DNA of 64,000 nt from Streptomyces chartreusis (lineage in GTDB: Bacteria; Actinomycetota; Actinomycetes; Streptomycetales; Streptomycetaceae), in contig NZ_CP023689.1 in NCBI RefSeq assembly GCF_008704715.1, positions 1,860,001-1,924,000 of the forward strand. Reading direction: 5' to 3'. Within the stretch, counting starts at the first letter, position 1. Every line of letters starts with the position of its first letter. A program made the translations under genes and the position numbers. This document shows, in pieces, positions 33,457 through 41,769 of the stretch. The notes below the pieces were generated by a model, which saw only the letters and a list, made by a program, of their open reading frames with translations, was not told where the DNA came from and made no database searches.

Positions 33457-34200
33457 TCACCCGGGCTTGCGGAACGCCCGCACGGTGAACACCGGATCGG
33501 GTCTGGGGCGGTCCTGGTCCGGGAGTTCCGCCAGCCGGGCGGCGAACCCGGCCGCCAGATCGCCGCCGGGCGGAACCGTGACGAACCAGCCCCGGCGCAG
33601 GTCGGCCACCGTGCGGCGGGGGCTGCGGCCCTGGCCGTGCCCGGTGAAGCGGGCCTCGCCCGCCGGGAGCAGGGCGTGGTCGAGGGCGTACGACTCGACG
33701 AGCGCCGCCGCGTCCCGGGCCGCGCGGCACGGGCGGGAGGCCATGACGGCGTCGATGTCGCTGCCCACGTTGTGCGCGGCGGCCTTGTCCACGGTGGTGA
33801 CGTAGACGCCGCCGGGCCGCAGCATCCGGGCGCACTCGCCGACGATGGCCCGCACGTCCTCGGCGGTCGGTGCGAGGTGCAGCAGCCACACACTGCTGAC
33901 GGCGTCGAAGCGGCCCTCGCGGAACGGCAGCCGGCGGCTGTCGGCGAGCACCACGGTGCCGGGCAGCCGGGCGGCGGCCTGCCGGGCCATGGCGGGCGCG
34001 AGATCGACGCCGGTCACGCACAGGCCGTCCCGCCCGGTGGCCAGCCGCCGCGTCACGATGCCGGTGCCGCAGGCCACGTCGAGCAGGCGCCGGGTGCCGT
34101 CCGGCACAAGGCCCAGCACGGCCCGCGCGGCGGCCGCCGCTCTGGGCTCGCCGCCGCGCGAGGCGTCGTACCGCTCCGCTTCCTTGTCGTAGTCGAGCAC
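33457..34200 (-). CDS. SAM-dependent methyltransferase (UbiE/Methyltransf_11 type)
   Basis: A 247-residue class I methyltransferase. LLDVACGTGIVTRRLA near residue 40 is motif I, VTGVDLAPAMARQAAARLPG gives the acidic ribose contact, and GRFDAVSSVWLLHLAP and MLRPGGVYVTTVDK follow in order. The substrate is unknown. The GTG start at 34200 lies three bases after the pterin dehydratase stop, so the two are probably co-transcribed. Confidence 0.9.
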   Translation of the reverse strand: MLDYDKEAERYDASRGGEPRAAAAARAVLGLVPDGTRRLLDVACGTGIVTRRLATGRDGLCVTGVDLAPAMARQAAARLPGTVVLADSRRLPFREGRFDAVSSVWLLHLAPTAEDVRAIVGECARMLRPGGVYVTTVDKAAAHNVGSDIDAVMASRPCRAARDAAALVESYALDHALLPAGEARFTGHGQGRSPRRTVADLRRGWFVTVPPGGDLAAGFAARLAELPDQDRPRPDPVFTVRAFRKPG

Positions 34201-34203
34201 GCC

Positions 34204-34506
34204 TCACTGCGCTCCGTGACCGGAGGCGAGGTCCTCGATCCTGCGGGCCAGGGCGAAGTCCCGCTTGGTGACGGCACCCACGGTGTGGGTGTTCACGGTG
34301 AGTGACACCGTGTTGTAGCCCAGGGTGAGATCGGAGTGGTGGTCGAGCTCCTCCTGGACCTGGGCGATGTGCACGACCATCGCCGTGGCCGCGAAGTGCG
34401 AGGGGAGCCGGTAGGAGCGGGCGATCCGGTCGCCCTCCAGCGACCAGCCCGGCAGCTCCGCGAGCCGGTCCTCGATCTCCTTCTGCGACAGCGGTTCGAG
34501 GGGCAT
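34204..34506 (-). CDS. 4a-hydroxytetrahydrobiopterin dehydratase (pterin-4a-carbinolamine dehydratase)
   Basis: A 100-residue PCD/DCoH protein of normal length. It dehydrates the 4a-carbinolamine formed by pterin-dependent aromatic amino acid hydroxylases. ELDHHSDLTLGYNTVSLTVNTHTVGAVTKRDFALA matches the family core; the paired His and the preceding acid act at the pterin site. The usual Pro after HH is Ser here. ATG 34506 follows GAAGGAG. Divergent from the XRE gene. Confidence 0.93.
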   Translation of the reverse strand: MPLEPLSQKEIEDRLAELPGWSLEGDRIARSYRLPSHFAATAMVVHIAQVQEELDHHSDLTLGYNTVSLTVNTHTVGAVTKRDFALARRIEDLASGHGAQ

Positions 34507-34679
34507 GGCCTCGCTCCTTCCTGCACGGGAGGGTTCGTCTTCAGCCTGCCACAGCATGGGTGCGGCGGTCCTGGTCAGAGGGGTTCCCGCTGGGCCGGTG
34601 CCGCACGCCCCGAGCCGTCGACGATCACCGCCGCGCCCGCCCCGGCCGTTCTCCGCGCTCCTCGGCTACCGTCGTACCC

Positions 34680-35510
34680 ATGACCTCCGTCCCGTCCGGC
34701 AACGCCGCCCGCGTCACCGCCCCCACCGGCCAGGGCGTGGGCCCCCTGCTGCGGGCCTGGCGGGAGCAACGCCGGGTCAGCCAGCTGGAGTTGGCGCTGC
34801 GGGCGGACTCCTCGGCACGGCACATCAGCTTCATCGAGACCGGCCGCTCCCGGCCCAGCGAGGAGATGGTGCTGCGGCTCGCCGAGCACCTGGAGGTGCC
34901 GGTGCGCGAGCGCAACGCGCTGCTGCTGGCCGCCGGCTACGCCCCGCGCTACCCGGAGACCCCGCTGGACGACCCGGCGCTGGACGCGCTGCGGGCCGGC
35001 ATGGAGCAGCTGATCCAGGGCTACGAGCCCTACCCGGCACTCGTGGTCGACGCGATGTACAACGTGCACGCCGCCAACCGGGGCATCCTGATGCTCCTCG
35101 ACGACATCCCCGAGCACCTCCTCCAGCCCCCGCTCAACGCGATGCGGCTGACCCTGCACCCCGACGGTCTCGCGCCACGCATCCGCAATCTGCGCGAGTG
35201 GCGCGGCCATCTCCTGGCCCAGATGCAGCGGCAGATCGCCCTGCACCGCTCCGAGCCGCTGCGGGAGTTGTACGAGGAGGTCGCGGCCTACCCGGTGCCG
35301 GAGGACGTGCCCGGCGCTGAACCGGAGGAGCCCGTCCCGTACTTCGCGCTGCCGATGCAGATCGAGCACGAGGGGCGCGTCCTGTCGTTCATCTCGTCCA
35401 TCTCCACGTTCAACACGCCCATGGACGTGACCGTCGCCGAGCTGGCCATCGAGACGCTGCTCCCGGCCGACCCGGCGACGGTCAAGTACCTTCAGTCGCT
35501 GCTGCCCTGA
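34680..35510 (+). CDS. XRE-family regulator with MmyB-like ligand-binding domain
   Basis: A 276-residue regulator: helix-turn-helix at about 22-75 (LLRAWREQRRVSQLELALRADSSARHISFIETGRSRPS), then the conserved C-terminal MmyB-type domain (PALVVDAMYNVHAANRG, PPLNAMRLTLHPDGLAPRI...EWRGHLL and LSFISSISTFNTPMDVTVAELAIETLLPAD). Actinobacterial members may bind a fatty-acid-like ligand and often control an adjacent oxidoreductase; none is next to it here. No clear ribosome site before the ATG, so a leaderless transcript is possible. The 3' end overlaps the next convergent gene by 19 bases. Confidence 0.9.
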   Translation: MTSVPSGNAARVTAPTGQGVGPLLRAWREQRRVSQLELALRADSSARHISFIETGRSRPSEEMVLRLAEHLEVPVRERNALLLAAGYAPRYPETPLDDPALDALRAGMEQLIQGYEPYPALVVDAMYNVHAANRGILMLLDDIPEHLLQPPLNAMRLTLHPDGLAPRIRNLREWRGHLLAQMQRQIALHRSEPLRELYEEVAAYPVPEDVPGAEPEEPVPYFALPMQIEHEGRVLSFISSISTFNTPMDVTVAELAIETLLPADPATVKYLQSLLP

Positions 35511-35917
35511 CGGATCCTCAGGGCCGCGTACTGCAACCCGGCGAACCCGGCGACGGTGAGCGCCTGCAGCACGGTCCACACCGCGCCCGCCGTGGTCGGC
35601 GACAGCCACAGCGCGAGCGCGACGAGGCTCAGTACCGTCCAGGCGAGGTTGGCCTCGATCACGGCACGCACCGGGAGGTCCGCGGGCCGGGCCCGCGAGG
35701 CGAGCAGCGCGACGGCACCGGCGTAGACCGCGAGGAAGGCGCCCAGGGCGAGCAGCAGTGACGACTCGACGCCCAGCAGCCGCCCGAGCGGACCGGACAC
35801 GGCGAGGTAGGCGAGCCCGTTCGCCCCGGTCACCACCGCGTCCAGGGCCAGGAAGCGGCGCAGCACGGTCTGCGGGTCGGAGGTCCGGGCGAGAGCGGTG
35901 AGCGAGGTGGCGGACAT
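35492..35917 (-). CDS. Small four-TM membrane protein, unknown function
   Basis: A 141-residue protein with four hydrophobic segments (around FLALDAVVTGANGLAYLAV, LLLALGAFLAVYAGAVALLA, LAWTVLSLVALALWL and TVLQALTVAGFAGLQY). The pattern resembles the small integral membrane proteins that accompany XRE or TetR regulators in actinomycetes. No function can be read. It overlaps the 3' end of the convergent XRE gene by 19 bases. Confidence 0.8.
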   Translation of the reverse strand: MSATSLTALARTSDPQTVLRRFLALDAVVTGANGLAYLAVSGPLGRLLGVESSLLLALGAFLAVYAGAVALLASRARPADLPVRAVIEANLAWTVLSLVALALWLSPTTAGAVWTVLQALTVAGFAGLQYAALRIRQGSSD

Positions 35918-36055
35918 GACGAATCACCCTCCGTCGAGGTCGAGTGGCGTGCGGCAGGACCCGGATCCCGGACCGGAGTGCGCCGGCCCGGAATCCGGTG
36001 GGTCAAAGGTCTCGCGGAGAAGCGGACGGGTCGATTACCTGCCGGGTAATGACAA

Positions 36056-36117
36056 CGCCCCTCAGGGGCGCGGGGAACTGCGGGCAACCACGACGGACCG
36101 GCAGCCCGCACACCACA
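36056..36117 (+). repeat. Dispersed Streptomyces intergenic repeat, copy 4
   Basis: CGCCCCT-C-AGGGGCG stem (36056-36070), then CGGGGAACTGCGGGCAACC and ACGACGGACCGGCAGCC blocks. It lies in the 273-base gap 35918-36190, ahead of the next XRE gene; nothing else was recognised in that gap. Confidence 0.65.
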
Positions 36118-36190
36118 CACCGACCACCCCACGGCTAACCGGAACGTGGCACACTGCACCCCGTACTTCGGCGCGTAGGGGAGGCGTGGC

Positions 36191-37051
36191 GTGAGTGAGC
36201 GGCGGCCCGCACCCACCGTGGGCCAGGTGGTGCTCGGCAAACGCTTGCAGGAACTGCGCGAGGCGTCCGGACTGGGACGCGAGGAGGCCGCGCGGGCCCT
36301 GCGGGTCACCGCGGCGACCGTACGCCGCATGGAGACCGCCGAGGTCGCGCTGAAGATCCCGTACGTGCAGGTGCTCCTGGAGACGTACGGCGTCCCGGAG
36401 GACGAGGCGGAGGCGTTCGTCTCGCTGGCCGAGGAGGCCAATCAGCCGGGCTGGTGGCAGCGGTACCACGACGTGCTGCCGGACTGGTTCAGCCTGTACG
36501 TGAGCCTGGAGGGCGCCGCCCGGATCGTCCGGTCCTACGAGCCGCACTTCGTGCCCGGTCTGCTCCAGACCGAGGAGTACGCCCGCGCCGTACTGCAGGC
36601 GGGGACGATAGGGCAGACGGGGCCGGAGACGATAGAGCGGCATGTGTCGCTGCGCATGGAGCGCCAGCGTCTGCTGGAGCGCCAGGACCCGCCCCATCTG
36701 TGGGTGATCATGGACGAGACGGTGCTGCTGCGTCCGGTGAGCGGCGGCGAGGTGATGCGCGAACAGCTGGACAAGCTGCTGGAGTTCGCCGAGCGCGACC
36801 GGGTCACGCTCCAGATCGCCGAGTTCGCCTCCGGCCCGCACCCCGGCACGTACGCGCCGTTCACCCTGTTCCGGTTCGCCGAGCCGGAGCTGCCCGACAT
36901 GGTCTACACCGAGTATCTGAGCGGCGCGCTGTATCTGGACTCCCGCAAGGAGGTCGCGGCGCATCTGGAGGTGCTGGACCACATGTCGACGGCCGCCGCG
37001 TCCGCCGAGCGCACCAAGAAGATCCTGCGGGAGCGCCGCGAGGACTGCTGA
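36191..37051 (+). CDS. XRE-family regulator with DUF5753 domain
   Basis: A 286-residue regulator of the very large streptomycete XRE-DUF5753 family. The helix-turn-helix is at about 14-70 (VLGKRLQELREASGLGREEAARALRVTAATVRRME) and DUF5753 from about 95 to 275 (SYEPHFVPGLLQTEEYARAVL, TYAPFTLFRFAEPELPDMVYTEYLSGALYLD). Such genes usually precede a small DUF397 gene; here the next gene is instead a DUF574 methyltransferase. GTG 36191 follows AGGGGAGG. The signal it responds to is unknown. Confidence 0.93.
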   Translation: MSERRPAPTVGQVVLGKRLQELREASGLGREEAARALRVTAATVRRMETAEVALKIPYVQVLLETYGVPEDEAEAFVSLAEEANQPGWWQRYHDVLPDWFSLYVSLEGAARIVRSYEPHFVPGLLQTEEYARAVLQAGTIGQTGPETIERHVSLRMERQRLLERQDPPHLWVIMDETVLLRPVSGGEVMREQLDKLLEFAERDRVTLQIAEFASGPHPGTYAPFTLFRFAEPELPDMVYTEYLSGALYLDSRKEVAAHLEVLDHMSTAAASAERTKKILRERREDC

Positions 37052-37112
37052 GACAGGGGACCGTCCGGGCAGCGGACCGTCCAGGCAATCGACTCCGAGG
37101 AGAAGACCGCGC

Positions 37113-37928
37113 ATGTCCGGATCCGAGTCCGTGCCCGCCCGCGTCGACACCAGCCGGCCGCATCCGGCCCGTGTCTACGACTGGTGGCTGGGCGGCAAGG
37201 ACAACTACCCGGTGGACGAGGAGCTGGCCCGGAAGATCCTCGCCGTGGACGGCACGGTCCTGCGCGGCGCCCGCGCCAACCGCCGGTTCATGCACCGGGC
37301 CGTGCGCACGGCCGCCGAGGCCGGGACACGCCAGTTCCTGGACATCGGCACGGGCATCCCGACCGAGCCCAATCTGCACCAGGTGGCGCAGGGCGTGGCC
37401 CCGGAGTCCCGGGTGGTGTACGCCGACAACGACCCGATCGTGCTGCGGCACGCGGAGGCGCTGCTGCACGGGTCGGCGCAGGGCAGCACCGAGTACGTGC
37501 ACGCCGACGTCCGGGACGCCGACGCGCTGCTGGCCCGGGCCCGCGAGTCCCTGGACTTCGACCGGCCGATCGCGCTGTCGCTGGTGGCGCTGACCCACTA
37601 CCTGAGCGACGACCCCGACGGCGACGACGTGTACGGCCTGCTGGAGAAGTACGTCGCCGCGCTCGCCCCCGGCAGCCACCTGATCCTGTCGCAGGTGACG
37701 CCGGACCTCAGCCCGCAGGCCATCGAGCACGCGGCGAACCACTTCCGGCGCAGCGGCACCCCGTTCTTCCCCCGCTCGCTCGCCGAGTTCTCCCGCTTCT
37801 TCGACGGTCTGGAGCTGCTCGGCCCGGGCGTCATCCCCGTATACGGCTGGCGCCCCGAGCCGGCGGACGTGGCGGCCCAGGCGGAGGGCATCGTGCCCGT
37901 CTACGCGGGGGTCGCCCGCAAGCCCTGA
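37113..37928 (+). CDS. DUF574-family SAM-dependent methyltransferase
   Basis: A 271-residue member of the actinobacterial DUF574 (Methyltransf_19) family. RPHPARVYDWWLGGKDNYPVDEE is the family's N-terminal signature, FLDIGTGIPTEPNLHQVAQ is motif I, and VVYADNDPIVLRHAEALL the acidic ribose contact. Family members occur in many copies per Streptomyces genome and no general substrate is established. It lies 61 bases after the XRE-DUF5753 gene, with AGGAGAAG before its ATG, and may be regulated with it. Confidence 0.92.
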   Translation: MSGSESVPARVDTSRPHPARVYDWWLGGKDNYPVDEELARKILAVDGTVLRGARANRRFMHRAVRTAAEAGTRQFLDIGTGIPTEPNLHQVAQGVAPESRVVYADNDPIVLRHAEALLHGSAQGSTEYVHADVRDADALLARARESLDFDRPIALSLVALTHYLSDDPDGDDVYGLLEKYVAALAPGSHLILSQVTPDLSPQAIEHAANHFRRSGTPFFPRSLAEFSRFFDGLELLGPGVIPVYGWRPEPADVAAQAEGIVPVYAGVARKP

Positions 37929-37982
37929 CCCGTACGGGTGCCGTGAACGGGTGCGCTCCCGCGCCCCGCCCTAGGTTCGGGA

Positions 37983-38055
37983 CTAGGGCCTGTCTGACAA
38001 TTCCCGTCGTCCGCCCGGAGGGCGGGGCAGGCGGGAATTGTCAGACAGGCCCTAG
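37983..38055. mobile_element. MITE-like 73-bp palindromic element with CTAG ends
   Basis: Perfect 24-bp inverted arms (37983-38006 and 38032-38055) enclose a 25-base centre that itself contains CCGCCC-GGA-GGGCGG. Both ends read CTAG, a rare tetramer in streptomycetes; inside it the arms start GGGCCTGTCTGAC. Terminal repeats flanked by CTAG are what IS5-type elements leave. It ends 21 bases before the narG start and could also act as a terminator or leader hairpin. There is no coding capacity. Confidence 0.65.
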
Positions 38056-38076
38056 GGGCAAACGTAGGGAGCGTCC

Positions 38077-41000
38077 GTGACCGACACCCGGGTACCGCCC
38101 ACCCCGCCCGCCGAGCCGGGTGCGGCGTTGCTGAAGGCCGGCAGGTTCTTCCGGCCCGGCACGCCCGCGTCCGATCTTCACAGCATCGCGCTGACGGGCG
38201 GCCGTGAGGCGGACGCGTTCTACCGGGACCGGTGGAGCCACGACAAGGTCGTGAACTCCACGCACGGCGTGAACTGCACGGGCTCCTGCCGCTGGAAGGT
38301 GTACGTCAAGGACGGCATCATCACCTGGGAGACCCAGGAGACGGACTACCCGTCGGTCGGCCCGGACCGTCCCGAGTACGAGCCCCGCGGCTGCCCGCGC
38401 GGCGCCGCGTTCTCCTGGTACACCTACTCCCCCACCCGGGTCCGCTACCCGTATGTGCGCGGTGTGCTCCTGGGGATGTACCGGGAGGCGCTGGAACGCC
38501 TCGGCGACCCGGTCCTGGCCTGGGCGGACATCCAGGGCGACCCGGAGCGCCGCCGGCGCTACCAGCAGGCCCGCGGCAAGGGCGGCCTGGTGCGGGCGAC
38601 CTGGGACGAGGCGATCGAGATGGTCGCCGCGGCACATGTGCACACCATCAGGACCCACGGCCCCGACCGCATCGCCGGCTTCTCCCCCATCCCGGCGATG
38701 TCGATGGTGTCGCACGCGGCGGGCGCCCGCTTCCACTCCCTGATCGGCGCCCCGATGCTGTCGTTCTACGACTGGTACGCCGATCTCCCGGTCGCCTCCC
38801 CGCAGGTCTTCGGCGACCAGACCGACGTCCCCGAGTCGGGCGACTGGTGGGACGCGGCGTATCTGATGATGTGGGGCTCGAACGTCCCGGTGACTCGCAC
38901 GCCCGACGCGCACTGGATGGCGGAGGCCCGCTACCGGGGCCAGAAGGTCGTCGTGGTCGCGCCGGACTACGCCGACAACGCCAAGTTCGCCGACGAGTGG
39001 CTCCATCCGCACCCCGGCACGGACGGCGCGCTGGCCCTCGCGATGGGGCACGTCGTGCTCAAGGAGTTCTTCGTCGACCGCGAGACGCCGTTCTTCGCGG
39101 ACTACGTACGCAGGTTCACCGACCTGCCCTTCCTGGTCACCCTGGAGGAGCGGGACGGCGCCTACGTCCCCGCGAAGTTCCTGCGCGCCTCGGACCTGGG
39201 GCAGGAGGACGAGGGCGCCGGGTGGAAGACGGTCGTGCTGGACGAGGTGTCGGGTCGCGCGGTCGCCCCGAACGGCTCCCTGGGCTTCCGCTGGACCGAG
39301 TCGGGCAAGGGCCGCTGGAACCTCGAACTGGGCGACGTGCGACCGAAGTTGAGCCTATACGGCAGTGAGGTGTCCGCCGGCGTCGAGGTGCTGCTGCCGC
39401 GCTTCGACACCGAGGGCGGGCCGCACGGGCAGGGCCGCGGGGACGTCATACGCCGGGGCGTCCCGGTGACCAAGCTCGGCGGTGCGGACGGCCCGCTGGT
39501 GACGACGGTCTTCGATCTGCTGCTCGCCCAGTACGGGGTGGCGCGGCCGGGGCTGCCGGGCCGCTGGCCCGCGTCGTACGACGACGCCGACTCCCCCGGT
39601 ACTCCGGCCTGGCAGGAGGCGCACACCTCCGTCCCGGCGGCCAAGTGCGTGCGGATCGCGCGGGAGTTCGCGCGCACGGCCGAGCGGTCCGAGGGCCGCT
39701 GCATGATCCTGATGGGCGCGGGCACCAACCACTGGTTCCACTCCGAGACGATCTACCGCGCCTTCCTCGCCCTGCTCCAGCTCACCGGCTGCCAGGGCCG
39801 CAACGGCGGCGGCTGGGCGCACTACGTGGGCCAGGAGAAGTGCCGTCCGGTGACCGGCTGGGCGACGCTCGCCGCCGCGTCGGACTGGTCGCGTCCGCCG
39901 CGCCAGATGATCGGCACGGCGTACTGGTTCCTCAACACCGACCAGTGGCGCTACGACCGGTTCACGGCCGATGTGCTCGCCTCGCCGCTGGGCGCGGGGC
40001 GTTTTCGCGGGATGACGGGCGCGGACTGTCTGGCGCTGTCGGCGCGTGTGGGCTGGATGCCGTCGTATCCGACCTTCGACCGCAATCCGCTGGAGCTGGG
40101 CGAGGTGTTCGGCGACGCGGTGTCGCGGGTGGTGGCGGAACTGCGCGCCGGCACCCTGAAGTTCGCCTGCGAGGACCCGGACGCGCCGGAGAACTGGCCG
40201 CGGATCGTGACGTTGTGGCGGGCGAATCTGCTGGGCTCGTCGGCGAAGGGGGCGGAGTACTTCACCCGGCATCTGCTGGGCACGCAGTCGTCGCTCCAGG
40301 CCGAGGAGGCCCCCGAGGACGTCCGGCCGAAGGAGGTGACCTGGCACGACGAGGCGCCCGAGGGCAAGCTCGACCTGCTGCTGTCGCTGGACTTCCGGCA
40401 GACGTCGTCGACGCTGCTGTCGGACGTGGTCCTGCCCGCCGCCACCTGGTACGAGAAGCACGACCTGTCCAGCACGGACATGCACCCCTACGTGCACTCC
40501 TTCACCCCGGCCGTGGATCCGCCGTGGCAGGCGCGCACCGACTTCGAGGCGTTCAAGGCGCTCGCGGAGCGGCTGAGCGAGCTGGCCGTCGACCATCTGG
40601 GCGTGCGCAAGGACCTGGTGGCCTCGCCGCTCCAGCACGACACCCCGGGTGAGATCGCCCAGCCGGGCGGGGTGGTCCTGGACTGGCGGCGCGGGGAGTG
40701 CGATCCGGTGCCCGGCAGGACCATGCCGAACCTGACGGTCGTGGAGCGGGACTACACCGCGATCGGCGCCAAGTTCGCCTCGCTGGGCCCGCTGGCGGAG
40801 CGACTCGGCCTGCCCGCCAAGGGCATCACGCTCCGGCCGGACGAGGAGGTCGAGGACCTGCGGCTGCTGAACGGCGAGACCGCTGACGGGCGCCCTCTGC
40901 TCGACACGGCCGTGAAGGCGGCGAACACCATCCTCGCCCTGTCCGGCACCACCAACGGCCGTCTGGCCACCCAGGGCTTCCGCACCCTTAAGGAGCGGAC

Positions 41001-41769
41001 CGGGCAGGAGATGGCGCACCTGGCGGCCGAGCACGAGGGCAGACGGACCACGTACGCGGACACCCAGGCCGCGCCGGTGCCGGTGATCACCTCGCCGGAG
41101 TGGTCGGGCAGCGAGTCGGGCGGGCGCCGCTACACCGCGTTCACGCTGAACACCGAGCACCTCAAGCCGTGGCACACCCTCACCGGCCGCCAGCACTTCT
41201 TCCTCGACCACGACTGGATCCACGAGCTCGGCGAGGCGCTCCCCGTGTACCGGCCGCCGCTGGACATGAACAAGCTGTTCGGCGAACCGCGGCTCGGCCC
41301 GGACGGGCAGCGGGAGGTGACGGTCCGCTACCTCACCCCGCACAACAAGTGGTCCATCCACTCCGAGTACCAGGACAACCTGTTCATGCTGGCGCTCTCC
41401 CGCGGCGGCCAGAACGTCTGGATGTCCCCGCAGGACGCGGACGCGATCGGCGTCGCCGACAACGACTGGATCGAGGCGGTCAACCGCAACGGCGTGGTCG
41501 TCGCACGGGCCGTCGTCTCGCACCGGATACCGCAGGGCACCGTCTACATGCACCACGCGCAGGAACGCACGGTCGCCGTCCCGAAGACGGAGACCACCGG
41601 CGGGCGGGGCGGCATCCACAACTCGCTGACCCGGCTGATCCTCAAGCCGTCCCATCTGGTCGGCGGCTACGCCCAGCTGTCCTGGGCGTTCAACTATCTG
41701 GGCCCGACGGGCAACCAGCGCGACGAGGTCACGGTGATCCGCCGTCGCAGCCAGGAGGTCGAGTACTGA
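38077..41769 (+). CDS. narG: Respiratory nitrate reductase alpha subunit
   Basis: A 1230-residue molybdopterin enzyme that reduces nitrate to nitrite at the cytoplasmic face of the membrane. His63, Cys67, Cys71 and Cys106 give the NarG-specific HX3CX3CX34C ligand set for the FS0 [4Fe-4S] cluster. ADAFYRDRWSHDKVVNSTHGVNCTGSC, GSNVPVTRTPDAHW and the Mo-bis-MGD domains to TGNQRDEVTVIRRRSQEVEY all match. There is no Tat signal, as usual for NarG-type enzymes apart from a vestige. GTG 38077 follows AGGGAG. Its stop overlaps the narH start. Confidence 0.97.
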   Translation: MTDTRVPPTPPAEPGAALLKAGRFFRPGTPASDLHSIALTGGREADAFYRDRWSHDKVVNSTHGVNCTGSCRWKVYVKDGIITWETQETDYPSVGPDRPEYEPRGCPRGAAFSWYTYSPTRVRYPYVRGVLLGMYREALERLGDPVLAWADIQGDPERRRRYQQARGKGGLVRATWDEAIEMVAAAHVHTIRTHGPDRIAGFSPIPAMSMVSHAAGARFHSLIGAPMLSFYDWYADLPVASPQVFGDQTDVPESGDWWDAAYLMMWGSNVPVTRTPDAHWMAEARYRGQKVVVVAPDYADNAKFADEWLHPHPGTDGALALAMGHVVLKEFFVDRETPFFADYVRRFTDLPFLVTLEERDGAYVPAKFLRASDLGQEDEGAGWKTVVLDEVSGRAVAPNGSLGFRWTESGKGRWNLELGDVRPKLSLYGSEVSAGVEVLLPRFDTEGGPHGQGRGDVIRRGVPVTKLGGADGPLVTTVFDLLLAQYGVARPGLPGRWPASYDDADSPGTPAWQEAHTSVPAAKCVRIAREFARTAERSEGRCMILMGAGTNHWFHSETIYRAFLALLQLTGCQGRNGGGWAHYVGQEKCRPVTGWATLAAASDWSRPPRQMIGTAYWFLNTDQWRYDRFTADVLASPLGAGRFRGMTGADCLALSARVGWMPSYPTFDRNPLELGEVFGDAVSRVVAELRAGTLKFACEDPDAPENWPRIVTLWRANLLGSSAKGAEYFTRHLLGTQSSLQAEEAPEDVRPKEVTWHDEAPEGKLDLLLSLDFRQTSSTLLSDVVLPAATWYEKHDLSSTDMHPYVHSFTPAVDPPWQARTDFEAFKALAERLSELAVDHLGVRKDLVASPLQHDTPGEIAQPGGVVLDWRRGECDPVPGRTMPNLTVVERDYTAIGAKFASLGPLAERLGLPAKGITLRPDEEVEDLRLLNGETADGRPLLDTAVKAANTILALSGTTNGRLATQGFRTLKERTGQEMAHLAAEHEGRRTTYADTQAAPVPVITSPEWSGSESGGRRYTAFTLNTEHLKPWHTLTGRQHFFLDHDWIHELGEALPVYRPPLDMNKLFGEPRLGPDGQREVTVRYLTPHNKWSIHSEYQDNLFMLALSRGGQNVWMSPQDADAIGVADNDWIEAVNRNGVVVARAVVSHRIPQGTVYMHHAQERTVAVPKTETTGGRGGIHNSLTRLILKPSHLVGGYAQLSWAFNYLGPTGNQRDEVTVIRRRSQEVEY

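Noticed and set aside
37983..38055. The palindrome as a simple narG-upstream terminator only
   Set aside because: Terminator function is possible, but the CTAG ends, the 24-bp perfect arms and the nested centre fit a MITE better; I kept both readings in the entry.
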